From assembly GCA_025201765.1 (NCBI GenBank), contig MU623647.1, positions 1 to 22,313 of the forward strand: 22,313 bases of DNA, written 5' to 3'. Numbering within the stretch: position 1 is the first letter of the stretch; each line of letters begins with the position of its first letter. This DNA is from Daldinia sp. FL1419. Its lineage: Eukaryota; Ascomycota; Sordariomycetes; Xylariales; Hypoxylaceae. The notes below the pieces were generated by a model that saw only the letters and a program-made list of their open reading frames with translations, searched no databases and had not been told where the DNA came from. The position numbers were made by a program, and so were the translations under genes. This document shows, one piece after another, positions 10,701-20,527 of the stretch.

Positions 10701-11289
10701 TAATTTTTATTAAAAAAATCTTATTTATATTTAAGGATAATAAAGCTAATTTATTGATAGTGATTATTAATGTTATAAAATGATAGAGAAGTTTTGATAG
10801 CAAAATTATCAAAATTGAATATATAGATTTATTATTAATAAAGGATAATGAAATTGTTAATAAGTTAAAGATTAAATTAATAATATTAATTATTAATTTC
10901 TTTATATTTTTTATTGTTAAGTTTTAGGTTTAAAAGATTAGTATTAATTATGATAAAAAGTTTGATATAATTTGGTACGAAATAATTGAATATATGCCTG
11001 AATTTAGAGATCTATTTAAATAAAAATTAATTAAGAATGTTTATAAAAATGTATTAGGTAAATATGTTAAATTAATCCCTAAATAAATTTAATAAATTTC
11101 GCTATTTTAAACCAAATTATCTTTAAAAATAACCTCTATTAGTATAAATAATATCATATTAAATTAGATATTATTTGATTAATTTAAATTAATTATAATA
11201 TGAGTAATTATAAGTAATTTTATATTATATATTAAAGGATAGTTTTATTTAATAATTAAAATTGGATTTTAAAAAAATAAGAGTTTAAT
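7740..11289 (+). pseudogene. Gag-like internal region of the gypsy element, degraded
   Basis: This lies between the primer binding site and the protease, where gag belongs. 7740-9260 is AT-rich with no readable frame. From about 9550 to 11,090, long stretches read through if TAA and TAG are taken as former Gln codons, for example around 9840-9865 (K-I-K-Y-I-N-I-Y-D-N-E-P), around 10,230-10,330, and near 10,990 (I-I-E-Y-M-P-E-F-R-D-L-F-K). I do not recognise a Gag domain or a CCHC zinc knuckle. Repeat C copy 2 lies inside (9268-9455). The assignment rests on position. Confidence 0.5.
9268..9455 (+). repeat. Direct repeat C, copy 2
   Basis: Partner of 4820-5010, in the same orientation and inside the gypsy element. 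Shared landmarks are 'atttaaggatg' (9312), 'aattaataaaaatattaaaa' (9391) and 'attattatttggga' (9437). Confidence 0.6.
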
Positions 11290-14200
11290 TTCTGTTTTAA
11301 TTAATATAGGTATTAAATTATTAATTATTACTTAATTATATATATAGTAACACAATCTCGCAATTAAAAAATCAAATATGATTTTAATATCTTTTAAAAA
11401 TAAAATAATTATCCTAATTTTAGGGATAATTTATAAATTAATTTGACTAAATAATCATAATTTAAAAGTATTAATTTATATTATTAAAAATAAATATTAT
11501 ATTAATAAACTAATTTTTAAAATAAATTTTTTTATAATTTTTTAATTTAAATTAATTATAAAAGGTGATATATATATTAGAATTATAGTTTTTTGGAAAT
11601 ATAATCATCAAAATTCCATTATTAATTTATTAAAAATTTAATTAAATTAAAAATAAAATTATTAAAGGTATATTATTAATAAGAAATTAAATACCATTAA
11701 TAATATAAATTTAATTAATAATAATAATAAATTTAATAAAAAAGAATTTAATTAGGAATTTATTAAATTTAAAAAAAATGAAAAAGTTATTATAAACCTT
11801 AGAAATAATTAATTTATTAATATAATAAGTAGAGTTATAGGTAATATATACCAAAAAGCCAAAAAAATACACTTTAATGCCCCATATTTACTTAAAAGGA
11901 ACATAATTAAAATTAATATTATATATAAATTAAAAATTAAAAAAGTTTAATTAATAAATAATATATTATTAGATGGTTTAATATTCTTAAAATTATTTAA
12001 TTAAAAGAAAAATGTATTAAAGGAAATTTTTAAAAATGTTAAAAAACCTAATCCCTTATAATTAAATAAATTATATAAAAATATTACCTAACAATTTACC
12101 AAATAATTAAAAAGAATATAATTAATCTTTAAATATTTTAAAAACTTAAAAAATAAATTGAAAGATATAGAATTTATTAATTAAAAAAAAGAAATACTTA
12201 TTAAAATATTATTTTACTAAAAAATGGTATTAATTTAGAACTTTAACAAATTTAAAAAAGTAAAGTTAGAAATAACACCTAATTATATTATCAAAACTAT
12301 TTTATATAAAATATAATAATTAAAAGGTATTTTTATATTTGCTTTATTAAAAAATTGGATTATTAAAATTTTTAGGAATTAAATTAAATATAGGATTTTT
12401 AAGGAAAATTATAATTTATATTATAATTTTTAATTTGTAGTAAAGAAAAAAAATAGTGATTTATAATTAATTAATTTAATAATTAAATTAAATATTATTA
12501 TAATTAAAAATATTTTTTTATTTAAAAATTGTAATTTCTTTATTGAAGAATTTGTTATATATATTATATTTTCCTACATCAATTTATTCTTAAAATATAA
12601 TTAATTAAATTTATTAATTTATAGTAAAGATATAATTACCTTTTTTATATTTTTAAAATTTTTATAAATAATAATAATATCCTAAAAAATAATAAATTTA
12701 ATAATATATTTTTTTAAGGTTATGAATCATATCCTATATAACCTAATACCACATATATATAAATTTTTCTTTAATAATATTAGAATTAAAGGACCAATTA
12801 TTAAATATAATAATTAAAAAATCTACTTTAGAATTAAATAATTTATATTAAAATATATTAAAAATATTATTAATATTCTATTAAATTTCAAATTAATTAG
12901 AATTATTATAAATATTAAAAAATCAAAATTCTACAAAATAAGTATTAAAATTGTTAATTATATTTACGAATTAAATAATTAATTATTTGGAAAAGTTAAA
13001 ATTTTAAAAATCCTTAAATAAAAAAAGTGTAATAATGTTAATAAAATCCAATTATTCTTAAATTTTATAATATATTTTTGTATATGGATTGAAAATTATG
13101 TTATAAAAACTTTATTATTAATAAAATTATTATGTAAAAATAAACTTTTTATATAAAGTAAGGTATAAAATTAAATAATAATTAAGTTGAAAGATGTTTT
13201 TACTATATTATTATATTTTATTATAATAGATTATAAATCAAAACAATAAATAATTCTTAAAACTAATATTTTAAAGTAGGAATGGGGTACAATGATTGGT
13301 TAGTTAAATAATTAATTTATTTTTAAATTTTGCAAATACAAATTAAAAATTTAAAAAAAATTTGAATTATAATATAATATTATAAAATGAGAATGTTTAA
13401 TAGTTATGAAATTGCTTAAACAATTACAAAATTATGTTTATAAAATTTAATTTCTTTTAAAAATTAATATCAAAATCCTAATTATTTAATTTAATGATAA
13501 TTTTATGAATTTATTTAGTGCAATATTAACAAAATAAATTATATATATTAAAATATTTAATTTTAAAATAAAATATATTATAAAAAAAATAATATTATTA
13601 TAGATATTTTATTTCGAAAATTAAGCAGTTTATTTAATTAAAATAATAAAAAATAAAAAGGTAATTTAAATAAATTTATTAACTTCTAATTCAATATGAT
13701 ATTAATATATCTTATATTAATAATATTAGATTTTAAAAATTAAAACAAAATATAATTAATTATTTTACAATTATTTAATTAATAGAATCTAAAATTACAA
13801 AAAATAATATAATATTTATTAATATTTAAAATACCTTTAAGATTTTTAATTAACAATATTCTTAAAAGATATAAAAATTATTTGAAATTTAAAACCAAAA
13901 TATTAAAATATATTATATTTAATAAGATCTTATAGAAGAAGACAAACAAAGGATGCTTTAATCACCATATTATTAATTATAAATTAATAAAATAAAAAAT
14001 TATAAGAAAATTTTATATAAAATATGGTTATAGGGGAAGAGATTTAATATATTAATAAATTTTAGCTTTATATTATTAGAAAAGTTTTTATAAATATATT
14101 GAAAAGGTCATTAAAATATATAAGGAATATTAATAAGTAGATAGGAAAAGATTAGTGGATCTTATAGGTTATTTAATTTTTATAAAGATTTTAATTTATT

Positions 14201-14500
14201 GAATTTTAAATATCTAATATATATTAAATAATTTTAATTATAAAATAATTATTAAAATTCAAAAATAATTATTTAATTATTTAAAAATTTTGCTATTTTA
14301 TTTAATTAACTCCAAAAATATTATTAAATTTATAAAAAGAAAAATAATTTTTTAATATAGTTAACCCTTTATAATTAAGGTAAATAAAAATCTAAAATTT
14401 AAAAATAAAATTACAAAAGTTTATTAAAAATTTGATATATATTAAAAAATTAAATTAATTTATTTTCTATAAATTTAAAATTAAATTGAAATTAATTATA
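11290..14500 (+). pseudogene. Ty3/gypsy Pol remnant: protease, reverse transcriptase, RNase H, integrase
   Basis: Protease: V-L-I-N-I-G-I-K at 11294-11317, where the family has an L-I-D-T-G-S type active site; D-to-N and T-to-I are G-to-A and C-to-T changes. RT: V-V-K-K-K-N-S-D-L at 12437-12463 (the K-K-K/D-G-K-x-R block), and F-N-N-I at 12770-12781 for the catalytic F-L/V-D-D box, followed by K-G-P. The RT/RNase H connection (V-N-K-I-x-L-F, then I-W-I-E-N) is at 13037-13110; RNase H runs to about 13,600, with E-W-G near 13,281. These share frame 2 over about 2 kb. Integrase is in frame 1: G-Y-R-G-R-D at 14026-14043 (zinc-binding G-H-x-G), K-x-x-Y-x-Y residues where the zinc-finger cysteines were, and the catalytic D-G-G-P-E-F-K motif as N-K-N-L-K-F-K at 14383-14403. 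At least one frameshift separates RNase H from integrase. Confidence 0.87.
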
Positions 14501-15222
14501 AATTAATTAAATATAAATTAATAAAATTAATTAATAAGAAAGGAAAAGGTTGGATCTAATTTTTAAATATTATAATATAGGTTAATTAGACCTTAATAAA
14601 GTTTTTAAGATTTAATATTTATGAGATTATTTATAATAAATGATTAGTATTTTTGATTAAAATTGTTATATTATTATAGAAGGTATTGAATTAGAAAAAT
14701 ATTAAAACCCCAAAAAAACTTTTAAACATATACATATATATAATCAAACATTAATTAATTAATATAAAGAAAATTTTGTAAATTATATAAAATAAATAAT
14801 AAATTATAATAGATAAGAATAATAAATGGAATTTTATAAAAATTAGAAAATAACCCTTAAATATTGGCAATTTAGTTTTGATTTACGATATAATTAGGTA
14901 TATTAATATATTTAAAGATTAATAATTACAATATAATTAATATAAACTTTATTTAATTAACAAAATTCTAAGTTAAAATCAATATACAGTTAAAAAACCA
15001 AATGGAAATAAGTTAAAAGGTAATATATTAAGTAATAAATTAAAATTATTTATATAAGATAAATAAAGATATTAGGAAATTATTAATAAAAAATTTAATA
15101 AATAGATGATTAAATTGGAAATTAATTTACTTAATTAAATAAATATTAATCAAAAAGTACCAATAAAATTAGAAAAAGAGGATTATAAAATCATAAAATA
15201 TAAGATTGTAGTTGAGATACCT
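14501..15222 (+). other. 3' internal region of the gypsy element, unassigned
   Basis: Between integrase and the polypurine tract. Short coding-like runs remain (14,530-14,640; 15,145-15,240), probably the integrase C-terminus and whatever followed. I do not see a chromodomain here, unlike the minus-strand remnant at 17,630-17,840. Confidence 0.4.
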
Positions 15223-15240
15223 AGGGGGAAGTAGGAAGGA
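15223..15240 (+). promoter_or_regulatory. Polypurine tract candidate of the gypsy element
   Basis: AGGGGGAAGTAGGAAGGA, purine apart from one T, lies directly before the region where homology to the 5' LTR begins (about 15,241-15,260). It is one of the most G-rich runs in the AT-rich block and fits a plus-strand primer. The exact LTR boundary is uncertain by about 15 bases. Confidence 0.6.
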
Positions 15241-15791
15241 TATAAAGATTTTATAAGGGTTAATTAAAGATTTAGGAAATTAAGGTTTTTTTTTTTATTT
15301 GATTATTTTCTTTATAATATTTCTAATTTATTTTTGTTGAGATTGATTTATTGGTAAATAATATTATTAATTTTAGGAAGTTTTGAATTAGGGTAATGTA
15401 ATTATATAATAAGTCTTACTTTATAAAAATTTTATTAACTTCCATAAAACTTACCCTTTTCAAATTTCTATGGGTTTATATAGATATAAATAGGTTTTTA
15501 GGAGTTGTTTTCTTGTTTGATTAGATTAAATTTGTAAAGATTATTACATTTTCTTCATAAATTTTATAATAATTTATGAGTTTATTTTTTTACTAAATAT
15601 ATTATTTATTTAATCTTATATGCATTATTATTGGCAAGTAATCACCTTTATTAGATCTCTTACTTAACTACTTTAATATTTTTTTCAGAATATAGTCACC
15701 TTATATCTTCTGGCTTATATAGCCTTTGGCTTAATATAGGTTAGTTGAAGTATAGGGCATATCCTGCAGGAGCTATTAGAGCTCCTGTTCA
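15241..15791 (+). repeat. Gypsy 3' LTR (family B)
   Basis: Matches 6959-7078 plus 7295-7710 and the tail-end LTR at 16,527-17,037. Landmarks are a T run (15,285-15,297), 'gaattagggtaatgtaatta' (15,386), 'tctatgggtttatatagata' (15,467), 'ttgtttgattagatta' (15,514), 'ggcaagtaatcacc' (15,635) and 'tagttgaagtatagggcata' (15,742). It ends in GTTCA. Near the end is a perfect inverted repeat, CAGGAGCT-ATTAG-AGCTCCTG (15,767-15,787), which could fold as a hairpin in RNA. It keeps more C than the 5' copy. Confidence 0.78.
15767..15787 (+). repeat. Perfect 8-bp inverted repeat near the LTR 3' end
   Basis: Arms CAGGAGCT and AGCTCCTG with loop ATTAG. The same place in other B copies is present but mutated ('gtagaaattattagagttttt' region near 7685; complements near 2990 and 17,150). 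In an LTR this could be a termination or polyadenylation hairpin, but that is inference. Confidence 0.5.
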
Positions 15792-16526
15792 TTATATTAA
15801 AAAATAAATAATAATAATATTTTAAAAATTAGGAAAGTTTATTTTTAGGGAGTTATATATAATACCTTTAATTACTTAGAGAGATAGTTAAATTTATGGA
15901 TTTTAATATACTTATATATTATATATAATCAAGTGTAGATTACGAGAGTTATTATTTACAGTTAAAAATAGTAATTATTATAAAAAGCTCAACAATTATA
16001 TAGAATCATTAACTAAATTAGCAGCAATTTGAGTGATTAACAATTCTGCACTAATAACAATATTAGTATTAGTAGTTGATAAGATTTTTGAAACAGTTAA
16101 GAATGAATTATTGTTAAAGTAGATACCTTAAGAAAAAATGCCTAAAATTATTAAATTACTTATAAATAAGTTGATTAAAATGAATAACATAAAGACAAAT
16201 AATAAGTGTGTGTTAAAACCAATTTAGAGTGATACCTTTGGAGATTTGCAATTAAATAACTATATGATATATAGATTGTAGCAAATCACTTATTTCGAAA
16301 GATAAGAACCTAATTTATACATATGGTTTGGAAAAATTTTAACAAAATTAGCCATTAAACTACAGCTGAATATACTATTAAAATGGCCAAAATAAGAAGA
16401 ATTTAAACAAGCTTTTAACTGTATACAACTACTAGATAACAACCAATCAGCTAAACAAACATACAAATAAAATTAAAAAACATTAAATAAAACCATTAAA
16501 CATTTAAAAGTTAAAAAGCAGGGAAA
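15792..16526 (+). other. 3' internal tail of a second LTR element
   Basis: This lies between the gypsy 3' LTR and another forward LTR B copy. It ends in AAAAAGCAGGGAAA (16,513-16,526), a polypurine-like run before that LTR. It is less AT-rich than the gypsy interior and contains the coding remnant at 15,907-16,470. It has no similarity I can see to 14,500-15,240, so it comes from a different element sharing the LTR family, or from an inserted segment. Confidence 0.45.
15907..16470 (+). pseudogene. Unrecognised coding remnant with RIP-type stops
   Basis: Frame 1 reads as protein over about 188 codons, interrupted by TGA (16,030), TAG (16,120), TAA (16,129), TAG (16,225) and further TAG/TAA codons, and ends at TAA 16,468-16,470. 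Each internal stop is one C-to-T step from CGA, CAG or CAA (TGA or TAG could also be former TGG). Residues are rich in Lys, Asn, Leu and Ile. Visible stretches are S-D-T-F-G-D-L-Q-L-N-N-Y (about 16,228), P-N-L-Y-I-W-F-G-K (16,312) and L-L-K-W-P-K (16,378). I recognise no domain. The position before a polypurine tract and LTR suggests a transposon ORF. An upstream in-frame TAA at 15,904 leaves the true start unknown. Confidence 0.5.
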
Positions 16527-17037
16527 TTATATATATATTGATTAAAAGATTTGAAAAACTAGGATTTTTTTTTTAAATTTACATAAAATTTAATTAGTTT
16601 TTTTAAAATGGTTTTCCAATTCTTTTTATTAAGATTAATTTGTTGATAAGTAATATCATTAATTTTGAGGAATTCTAAACTAAAGTAGTATAATTACATA
16701 ACTAAAGTTGCAAAACCTTATTAACTTCTATAGAACCAACCCTTCTAAGGTCTCCACAACTCTTTTAGGCATAAATAAGCCCTCAAGAATTATTTTTCTT
16801 ATCTGATCAGTTCAAGATCATCATAGTCCTTTAAGACTTACCTTCGTAGAGCTTTTATACAATAATATACAATTTCAATCCCTTTTTTGAATATATCGTC
16901 CTATAGTGCGCTACTATTGGCAAATAATCATATATAATAGTTCTTCTACCCAATTGTTTTATTACACTTTTTAGGATATAATTACTTTACATCTTCGAGC
17001 TTATACAACCTCTAGTATGTTATAAAGTTCTTGTTTA
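16527..17037 (+). repeat. LTR family B copy, forward, less mutated
   Basis: It starts after the purine run with 'ttatatatatattgattaaa' and a T run at 16,565-16,574, and ends 'ttcttgttta'. It keeps C and G well ('gcgctactattggc' at 16,908, 'cttttaggcata' at 16,761). Compared with 15,241-15,791 it lacks the segment around 'agttgaagtatagggcatat' just before the end, and it is closest to the copy at 3165-3617. An inverted B copy follows about 100 bp downstream. Confidence 0.7.
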
Positions 17038-17119
17038 ATATAAATAATTAATAAAATCTTAATAAGATGTTACAAATTTATAATTAAATCTATCCTTTTT
17101 TAATTAATTAATCCTAATT

Positions 17120-17480
17120 AATTATAGAATTATTGCCATTAAATAAGAGCTCTAATAGTTCCTGCAGGATATGCCCTGCATTTTTATCGTACGAAGCTCT
17201 ATAAAGGTAAGTCTTGAAAGACCATAATGATCTTAAGCTGATCAAATAAGAAAGACAACTCTTAAAGGCTTATTTATGCCTAAAAGAACTATGGAAACTT
17301 AGAAGGGTTGGCTCTAAGAAGGCTAATAAAGTCTCTATAAAGTAACATCTATTACCTAAACACTCTACACCAGTTTAATAATAATTTACAAAAAGTTTTA
17401 ATATAATAATATAATTTTGTCCTAATAAAAGATCTTATTTAAAAATTTAAGGATTATATCAGCCCTTGGGGTGACCTCTA
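17120..17480 (-). repeat. LTR family B1 copy, inverted, with primer-site-like sequence
   Basis: On the minus strand it starts TAGAGGTCACCCC at 17,480 and ends TTATTTA at 17,140. It is followed by A-TGG-CAATAATT (17,138 leftward), in the position and partly in the sequence of the primer binding site at 7712. The central part of the LTR (about 200 bp in other copies) is missing between 17,185 and 17,195. If the TGG is a primer site, this was a 5' LTR of an element running leftward, now truncated. The chromodomain on its other side would instead suggest a 3' LTR, so the history is unclear. Confidence 0.6.
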
Positions 17481-17629
17481 GTATTATAATTAGGAAACAT
17501 AATATTACTTATATGATAAATGTAATATAAATATATATTAAATTTATATCTTTATATTAAAAAAGAGTGCCCCTACCCTTAACCACCAATTATAAATTTC
17601 TTTAATTAATTACATTTACATCCTTTAAA

Positions 17630-17840
17630 AGGATGAGAAATGTCATTATATTCCAGATATATATTATATACTTTCATATCTTCTATCAAATCCACTAATT
17701 CCTAAATCAATTTTTAAATATTATATTACTTAATATAGAACTAAAAACTTTAATTATTAGATTTAATGAATTTATAATCCCAGATCTACTCTATCACATA
17801 TTCTTCATCACCATTTTATATAAAATCTCTTATATTGAAA
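17630..17840 (-). pseudogene. Chromodomain remnant of a chromovirus (Ty3/gypsy) integrase
   Basis: Read leftward from about 17,830, the minus strand gives N-G-D-E-E-Y-V-I-E, then I-W-D-Y-K, S-F-Q-F-Y-I-K, then D-L-I-E-D-M-K and Y-L-E-Y-N-D before H-P-F-K-G near 17,630. This follows the chromodomain order: acidic start with Y-x-V-E-x-I-x-D, Q-Y-x-V-K-W, (T)-W-E-P, L-E and a final helix with Y. The W after Y-I-K and the W of W-E-P are replaced by TAA/TAG-type stops, partly explained by G-to-A in TGG. Chromodomains at the integrase C-terminus mark chromoviruses. A weaker match to the preceding integrase tail lies at about 17,840-17,940. Confidence 0.65.
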
Positions 17841-17844
17841 TTAA

Positions 17845-18204
17845 TTACATTTAATATATTTTACTTTATAGAAAAAGCAAATAACTGGTCCTTTAAACTT
17901 CAATTTACATAATTATAAAACCTTTAAAATCTATAAATACCCTAAATAAATTGCAATTAAAAGGTTATTTAACTACCCTCTATAATATATTTTAAAATAA
18001 CATTTTAAAATAATTATTCTTTAAATATTATAATAAATACCCCTACATTTTTTTCCATATTATTATAAATTTATAAAAATGGTAACATAAAAATACTATA
18101 TAATTAAAAGAATTTCCTAATATTACTTAAACAATTATGCTATTATTTTAACACCTAATAACTAAATTAATTCTTATAACATTTTTAATATAATTATTCA
18201 ATAT
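17845..18204. other. AT-rich, probably upstream part of the minus-strand chromovirus
   Basis: C-containing and G-poor on the + strand, as at 17,630-17,840, which fits one continuous RIP-mutated element. I can read no further domain with confidence. Confidence 0.35.
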
Positions 18205-18205
18205 A

Positions 18206-18233
18206 ATTATTATTATTATCATTATTATTATTA
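18206..18233. repeat. ATT trinucleotide microsatellite
   Basis: About nine ATT units with one ATC interruption, just outside the left edge of the base-balanced island. Confidence 0.85.
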
Positions 18234-18471
18234 CCCTTAAATTTATTCATTCCTTCTTTATTAAAATTGATATTAAATTTATTAAAAGGATGGCAATCTT
18301 TATTAAACACTACCATCCTAGGTCTTAACTTCCGCTTGGTCTTCAGCAACTCTTGTTGACCATTGTCACCTCCACTAACGGCCGGTAGCTGCGCTAGGTA
18401 ACCTTGGCACAACTACCAATAGTTCCCTTTAAGAGCAATAGCTGTGACTTGAAGGCTTAATATGGAATAAA

Positions 18472-18870
18472 ATGCTGGAGACGGAGTTGACCGCTGAGGA
18501 TGTGACATGGGGACAGTTTGAGTTGCAGCCCGAACGCATACCCACATAAGCTGAGGATTAACTGGGAAGCTTAATGGCAATTTATACGTTCCTGCGTTAT
18601 GCTATTCGTAGGTCAATGGGTAAAAAGCGCGGCAAACATAAGCAACAGAGTCAAAATAATCCTCTCCGATTAGCACTTAACCGGCTTGCTAGGGACATCA
18701 TAAACACCATCACGCGGCGTTTGGCACAGAACAATGACTGGCGAGATTACCTCATTGCAAAGAACAGCATTCAACAGCCCATCAGCCCGAACATCGAAAT
18801 ATCAAAATTCGGAATAGATTTCTTTCAAGGGATCTCCAAGTACGTAAATCCATCTAATAAAGCACACTAA
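18472..18870 (+). pseudogene. Unrecognised small gene remnant with two CAA-type stops
   Basis: ATG at 18,472 opens a frame of 25 codons, then TAA at 18,547 and TAA at 18,559. The same frame continues open from 18,562 to TAA 18,868-18,870 (ATG at 18,574). Read through, it is about 132 codons. Both stops are one C-to-T from CAA, so I take it as one interrupted frame. The N-terminal part is acidic (M-L-E-T-E-L-T-A-E-D-V); the middle is strongly basic (R-R-S-M-G-K-K-R-G-K-H-K) and is followed by a likely helix with several Arg. No signal peptide, membrane segment or known domain is visible. It overlaps the start of the BTB frame by about 20 bases. Alternatively only the 98-codon ATG-started part is a real short ORF. 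Confidence 0.45.
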
Positions 18871-19508
18871 TTCACTAAAGTTTTATAAGCTTTTTAACAA
18901 TAAGGCTTATACGGATTTGAAGGTCTTTATTAGAAACCTCGAGATATTAGCACACAGTCTGGTGCTTGCGGCACAGAATGGGTATTTTGAGAAGGCTCTC
19001 CGTGTGGGTCTTGCGGAAAGTAAGATGAAAGAGTTCCATTTTACAGAAGGCAGTATATATGCGTACTGGAGGACTTTTGAATATATGTATTAAGGATCTT
19101 ATTCTTATGAAATGCTTACTATATTCAATGCGCAAGGTAAGCCCCCTTGAGTATTCCCAAATCTATGTTAAAGATGATATAGACAACAATGAGATATTAA
19201 GAAACGCCCAAGTCTATGCCATAGCAGATTATTTCTGTATTGATAGATTGAAGGATTATACGTTTGGGAAACTTCAAGATATATTTAATAAATTATGGAT
19301 AAGCAAAAGATTTATCGATTGCATCAGAGAAGCCTATAGCTCCACTGTTGATTTACGTGATAAACTAAGGGGTTTAATCACCAAAGTTGCGTATTAACAT
19401 CTGAGTGACCTATGGACAAAGGAGAGATTCAGAGAAGTTATTCACGATGGAGGTGATTTTGCGGTGGACCTCACGGCACAATCAATAGGAAAGTTGGATA
19501 AAATATAA
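18848..19508 (+). pseudogene. BTB/POZ domain gene, interrupted
   Basis: Fungal BTB proteins mediate dimerisation and often recruit cullin-3 ligase. Frame 2 from 18,848 shows Y-T-D-L-K-V (18,908), then L-A-H-S-L-V-L (18,944), N-G-Y-F-E-K-A-L (18,974) and F-E-Y-M-Y (19,076), followed by TAA at 19,091 where a Gln is likely. After a frame change at the C run 19,142-19,146, frame 3 gives A-Q-V-Y-A-I-A-D-Y-F (19,209-19,238), L-K-D-Y-T, then A-Y, TAA at 19,395 (CAA likely) and H-L-S-D-L, ending at TAA 19,506-19,508. One extra C would rejoin the frames. The order (S/T-D-L, A-H-x-x-x-L, S-x-x-F, Y-x-Y, V-Y-x-I-A-D, L-K) is the classic fungal BTB layout. No start codon is preserved: in-frame TAA at 18,845. 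Confidence 0.85.
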
Positions 19509-19920
19509 TAGTTCCTAAGAAGCTTATAACAGTATACTGTATTATAACCGATACATAATGTACGTTAAGGCCTCTGAATTCTCGCGAAAAATCAGCAAAG
19601 GCGTTATACCACTTCTTTTGGAACACATACTGTTGCGTACCGCCTTGCAGACGATTGAGCCCTATCATAGAATTACGGCGCAAAGTTAGAGGGCTGACCA
19701 GTCTCTCCTAAGTATTGCGCCATATACCAGGAAGAAGTAAAATCACAGGACGTTCTCAGCCCGGTATGGGCTACGTTGCAGACGGCATAAAGCCAAGGGT
19801 TATCCAAGGGCCAGGCTCCTTATATCACACACGGCGCAGCTCAATCAGTGCGGATGACATTTTAGGAAGTCATCCGGAGGTAAATGTTGGGCCAAATATG
19901 CCTGGCTAAAACCTCAATTG
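19471..19920 (-). pseudogene. Tentative latent minus-strand frame, unrecognised
   Basis: In the frame ending at 19,471-19,473, the minus strand is open for 70 codons (19,683 down). It continues upstream to about 19,920 if TAG (19,708-19,710) and four more TGA/TAG codons are read as former CGA, CAG or TGG. The visible segments look protein-like (P-G-P-W-I-T-L-G-F-M, R-P-V-I-L-L-L-P-G-I-W, R-L-Q-G-G-T-Q-Q-Y-V-F). I recognise no family. A competing + strand frame of 64 codons (19,715-19,909) starts at ATG and has no interruption; it has no recognised motif either. Either could be chance in base-balanced DNA. The minus reading is favoured only because its stops are of the RIP type seen in both neighbours. 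Confidence 0.3.
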
Positions 19921-20071
19921 GCCCTGTCTTCCCCGGGAAAATCAAATCTTATAAGGGGAGATATTGCAAAAACGATTTTATAAGTTAGAGGAATATTAGT
20001 TGCGATAATAAGTTATGGTCTAAGAATTGTTATAGCAAATAGGCGTTTGAGAGGAGTAAAAGGCTCTTCTT

Positions 20072-20162
20072 TTTATCGGGAAACGGAAAATTGAAAGGAA
20101 ACTACGGAATAGGAAAATAGCGGGGGAAATTGGAGAGATGGAAATTTGGAAACGGGAAATAC
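20072..20162 (+). repeat. Purine-rich degenerate GGAAA minisatellite
   Basis: Loosely repeated GGGAAAC, GGAAAAT, GGAAACT, GGAAATT units with few pyrimidines, including GGGGG at 20,122-20,126. It begins and ends inside the island and stops just before the kinase pseudogene stop codon. It is pyrimidine-rich on the coding strand of that gene, in its 3' untranslated position. Confidence 0.6.
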
Positions 20163-20527
20163 TAGAGGTCAAAATCCTGCAAACCAAGGATGACCTAATG
20201 CTTGACAAACCGTGATCCGCTTTGCAGGGTCTAGATTCAACATGCGCTGGACGAGGTCTCTGAACGAGATATCTTCAACATCTGGCCATGTTAAGAACGG
20301 TTTATACGGAATATGCTCCTCCAACCGCTTGTCCCAAAGCATCCCTAAGATCTGGTAGTTGATCTCCTCATCTCCAACGTGCTTCATAAGCCCGTTGAGC
20401 CCATCCTTGTTTTCAAAATATGAGATTTGATGTTGTAGGCGGATGAAAGTAGGTAGGGCACCTTGCGATTTGTGTTTCCGGAAATCATTATCTGACCCGA
20501 AGATGACACGGCCAAGTATAGTATAGA

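Larger units (their letters stand above)
6959..15791 (+). mobile_element. RIP-degraded Ty3/gypsy LTR retrotransposon, nearly complete
   Basis: Two direct copies of LTR family B bound an internal region of about 7.5 kb. In order it holds a primer binding site (7712-7739), an unrecognised gag-like stretch, protease, RT, RNase H, integrase (11,290-14,500), a purine-rich tract (15,223-15,240) and the 3' LTR. PR-RT-RH-IN order is diagnostic of Ty3/gypsy. A 216-bp copia LTR is inserted in the 5' LTR. No clean target duplication is seen: GTATA lies before a possible start at 6965 and TTATA after 15791, and exact LTR starts are blurred by mutation. Stops occur throughout, so the element is dead. Confidence 0.85.

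Noticed and set aside
1..18250. Mitochondrial or other organellar DNA
   Set aside because: High AT content alone suggested it, but there are no rRNA, tRNA or respiratory genes, and nuclear LTR elements with RIP-type changes fill the region.
18194..18412. 72-codon minus-strand ORF at the island's left edge
   Set aside because: It starts at TTG rather than ATG, runs into the ATT microsatellite (giving poly-Asn) and has no recognised motif. The first half looks protein-like, but not enough to call a gene.
18947..19135. 62-codon minus-strand ORF
   Set aside because: It is the antisense shadow of the BTB pseudogene.
20020..20208. 62-codon minus-strand ORF, Ser/Arg/Ile-rich
   Set aside because: It is the complement of the purine-rich minisatellite and overlaps the kinase 3' end in another frame.
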